DNA of 64,000 nucleotides, taken from the NCBI RefSeq assembly GCF_910585425.1, contig NZ_CAJUCP010000007.1, positions 61,035 through 125,034 of the forward strand. The letters are read 5' to 3'. Shown piece by piece: positions 62,385-64,000 of this stretch. A program made the position numbers and the translations under genes. The stretch is from an uncultured Acetatifactor sp. (GTDB taxonomy: Bacteria > Bacillota > Clostridia > Lachnospirales > Lachnospiraceae). How positions within the stretch are numbered: position 1 is the stretch's first letter; each line of letters starts with the position of its first letter. The notes below the pieces were generated by a model. It ran no database searches. It was given only the letters and a program-made list of their open reading frames with translations, and was not told the origin of the DNA.

Positions 62385-63098
62385 TTGGATATTGCAGTTG
62401 TGGATGACGAGAAAGCGATCAGGGAGCATATATGCGGGCTGGTGGAGGAACAGCAGCCGGAGAGCCGCATAGAAGCCTATGCCACGGGCGGGGAGCTGCT
62501 CGCATCGGGAAAGCGGTTTGACATCGTTTTCCTTGACATACAGATGGAGGGCATGAACGGCATAGAGGCGGCGAGGAGCCTGCGGGAAAGGAACACCAAT
62601 CTTGGCGTGGAGGATACCGTGCTGGTGTTCATTACGGGCATCAAGGAGTATGTGTTTGATGCCCTTGCGCTTTATGCGTTCCAGTACCTGTTAAAGCCCA
62701 TAGACGAGGATAAATTTGCGGAGGTGCTGGAAAGGGCGGTGCGGGAGGCCGCAAGGAAGAAGGCGCGCCGTGTGCTGTTCATCAAGTCCCGGAACCTTAC
62801 CCTTGACCAGTCCGACATCCTGTATATCGAGAGCAGGGCGAAGAAGGTGGAGATACACACCGTAAGGCAGACCGTAGAGATCTATGGGGCGATGGATGAG
62901 CTGGAGGGGCAGCTTGGGGATGGATTCTACCGCTGCCACCGGGCGTACATCGTGAACATGGACTGCATCACGGAATATGACAGCGAGAGCATAACCCTCA
63001 CGAACGGCGACAGGGTATATCTGACGAAAAAGAAGTATGGGGAGTTTGTGAAAGCCTATATGTGGCACCTGCAGAACGGGGGTGTGCCCGGTGTTTAA
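62385..63098 (+). CDS. LytTR-family response regulator (AgrA-like)
   Basis: A 237-residue regulator. It begins at TTG 62385 (GAGGTGA upstream) and reads M-D-I-A-V-V-D-D-E-K. The receiver has FDIVFLDIQMEGMNG and LLKPIDED; the LytTR domain has SRNLTLDQSDILYIESRAKK and FYRCHRAYIVNMDCI. It precedes a kinase in the same operon, with overlap. It differs from the regulator at 14230-14940. Confidence 0.88.
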   Translation: MDIAVVDDEKAIREHICGLVEEQQPESRIEAYATGGELLASGKRFDIVFLDIQMEGMNGIEAARSLRERNTNLGVEDTVLVFITGIKEYVFDALALYAFQYLLKPIDEDKFAEVLERAVREAARKKARRVLFIKSRNLTLDQSDILYIESRAKKVEIHTVRQTVEIYGAMDELEGQLGDGFYRCHRAYIVNMDCITEYDSESITLTNGDRVYLTKKKYGEFVKAYMWHLQNGGVPGV

Positions 63099-64000
63099 GA
63101 TGGCGGATGCGTTATATGCGGCCCTGACGGTGCTCCAGGGGTACTGCCTGCAGTATTTTTTGGGGAGCTTTCTGGAAACAAGGATGAAAGGCAGATGGAA
63201 CGGTCTGTACGTGGCGGGCTTATATGTGGCCCTGCGGACAGCCGTGGTGCGGTGCTCCCCGCCGGGATATGAGGACTACCGGGTGGCAGCCGGGACGCTG
63301 GCATTGTCGCTCTGTATCCTGTCAGCCCTTGCGGCGTGCTTTTACAAAGCGTTCCGCCCCGTCACGGTTTTCCTTGTGGTTTCCTTCCAGGCATTACTGG
63401 ACATCAGCAGGTATGCGGCGGTCATATTGCTGAACGCAGTGGACGGGTGGGTGCCTGACATCATTAACTGGTGCGCTGGGAAAGGGATGCTCCCATCGGA
63501 AAAATCATTCGGCATGGCGATAAAGATTGGCGTGGCCGGGACGCAGCTCATCCAGTATGCCGGCATCGCCCTGCTGCTGTACTTTTCGCTGAGAAAGATC
63601 GTGCGGGATTTCCGGGAAAAGGATTATGTTATCAGCAGGACGGAGCTGCTGTTCATCCTTGCCCCTTCGGCGGTGGGCATGATGGTCTGTATGCTCCTGC
63701 GCATCATCATGATCACGCTGGAGGACGGCGTCCCTAAATTGCTGTATGAGCGATACCCGATTCTGATCCTGGTGATTCCTGCAATCCTGCTCCTGTCGCT
63801 GCTGTCCATCCTGTACGGGGTGAAGCTGTTCCAGGACATGATCTGCTGGAACAGGGAAAAGAGCGGCAGGATCGTCCTGGAAAACCAGATAAGCGCCCTG
63901 CAGGAACACATGGAGGAGATGGAGCGCATCTATTCCGGCATACGTGGCATGAAGCATGACATGAAGAACACCCTTGCCGTCATCCAGCGCCTTTCCGCAG
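63091..64000 (+). CDS. AgrC-type sensor kinase, cut by right edge
   Basis: A partial gene of 303 codons. The start is taken as GTG 63091 (GGGGGTG six bases upstream); ATG 63100 is an alternative. The N-terminal part is membrane-spanning with about six segments, then comes a coiled region and the phosphoacceptor GMKHDMKNTLAVIQRL. The ATPase domain lies beyond the window. It forms a two-component pair with the regulator at 62385-63098. Confidence 0.85.
   Translation, partial: MFKMADALYAALTVLQGYCLQYFLGSFLETRMKGRWNGLYVAGLYVALRTAVVRCSPPGYEDYRVAAGTLALSLCILSALAACFYKAFRPVTVFLVVSFQALLDISRYAAVILLNAVDGWVPDIINWCAGKGMLPSEKSFGMAIKIGVAGTQLIQYAGIALLLYFSLRKIVRDFREKDYVISRTELLFILAPSAVGMMVCMLLRIIMITLEDGVPKLLYERYPILILVIPAILLLSLLSILYGVKLFQDMICWNREKSGRIVLENQISALQEHMEEMERIYSGIRGMKHDMKNTLAVIQRLSA

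Noticed and set aside
1..64000. CRISPR array
   Set aside because: No series of regularly spaced identical repeats was seen; the repeats found are two or three copies only.
1..64000. Ribosomal RNA operon
   Set aside because: No 16S, 23S or 5S sequence was recognised, although such operons often lie near the origin.

Overview
The window spans the replication origin of a low-to-mid GC Firmicute. The most likely group is a gut-type Lachnospiraceae (Clostridium cluster XIVa). Grounds: the order dnaA-dnaN-yaaA-recF-gyrB-gyrA on the minus strand diverging from rpmH-rnpA-yidD-yidC-jag-mnmE-mnmG on the plus strand; class II lanthipeptide and AgrA/AgrC-type signalling genes; DUF3881, DUF4446 and DUF2087 proteins; a class I lysyl-tRNA synthetase; and exact Bacillus-type parS sites. 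The species cannot be read from the sequence.

Region by region. (1) 1-9.7 kb, minus strand, visibly AT-rich: a RiPP-like operon. In transcription order it holds a 48-aa precursor peptide too short for routine ORF calling (9552-9698), a radical SAM/SPASM enzyme with an N-terminal PqqD-like domain, a free PqqD protein, a GT4 glycosyltransferase, an HPr-kinase-like protein, a small PqqD-like protein, a B12-binding radical SAM enzyme, two ABC exporter half-units and a gene cut by the left edge. (2) 9.9-14.9 kb, minus strand, visibly GC-richer: a class II lanthipeptide module made of a LytTR response regulator, an AgrC-type kinase, a 46-aa precursor ending in Cys-Cys (12662-12802) and LanM. The two modules abut, so a composite peptide system is possible. 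(3) 15-25 kb: a 47-aa small protein, class I LysRS with a fused tRNA-binding domain, an ABC exporter under a consensus promoter, small unknown genes, an ArsR-type regulator, a three-gene ABC-2 exporter and a large membrane protein. (4) 25-35.4 kb: S1-like protein, gyrA, gyrB, recF, yaaA, dnaN and dnaA. (5) 35.4-35.9 kb: oriC with a cluster of DnaA boxes. (6) 35.9-55.4 kb: rpmH to jag, a 179-bp inverted-repeat element, mnmE, mnmG, a small alarmone synthetase, a chemotaxis receptor, rsmG, a sulfatase with a divergent sugar kinase, three parS sites, parA, parB, DUF4446, serS, and DUF3592/DUF3881 genes. (7) 55.4-64 kb: an accessory island downstream of tRNA-Arg(CCU), with an integrase N-terminal stub, an excisionase-like gene, an XRE regulator, a zeta-type toxin with a small partner, a probable relaxase remnant, an ABC transporter, a histidine phosphatase, a nitroreductase fragment and an AgrA/AgrC-like pair cut by the right edge.

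How the parts work together. The centre is the core replication, segregation, ribosome and membrane-insertion neighbourhood. The two flanks are accessory: a peptide-natural-product region on the left, and decayed mobile-element cargo with a toxin-antitoxin pair on the right. Starts were chosen from Shine-Dalgarno spacing and family length, so several differ from the longest possible ORF.
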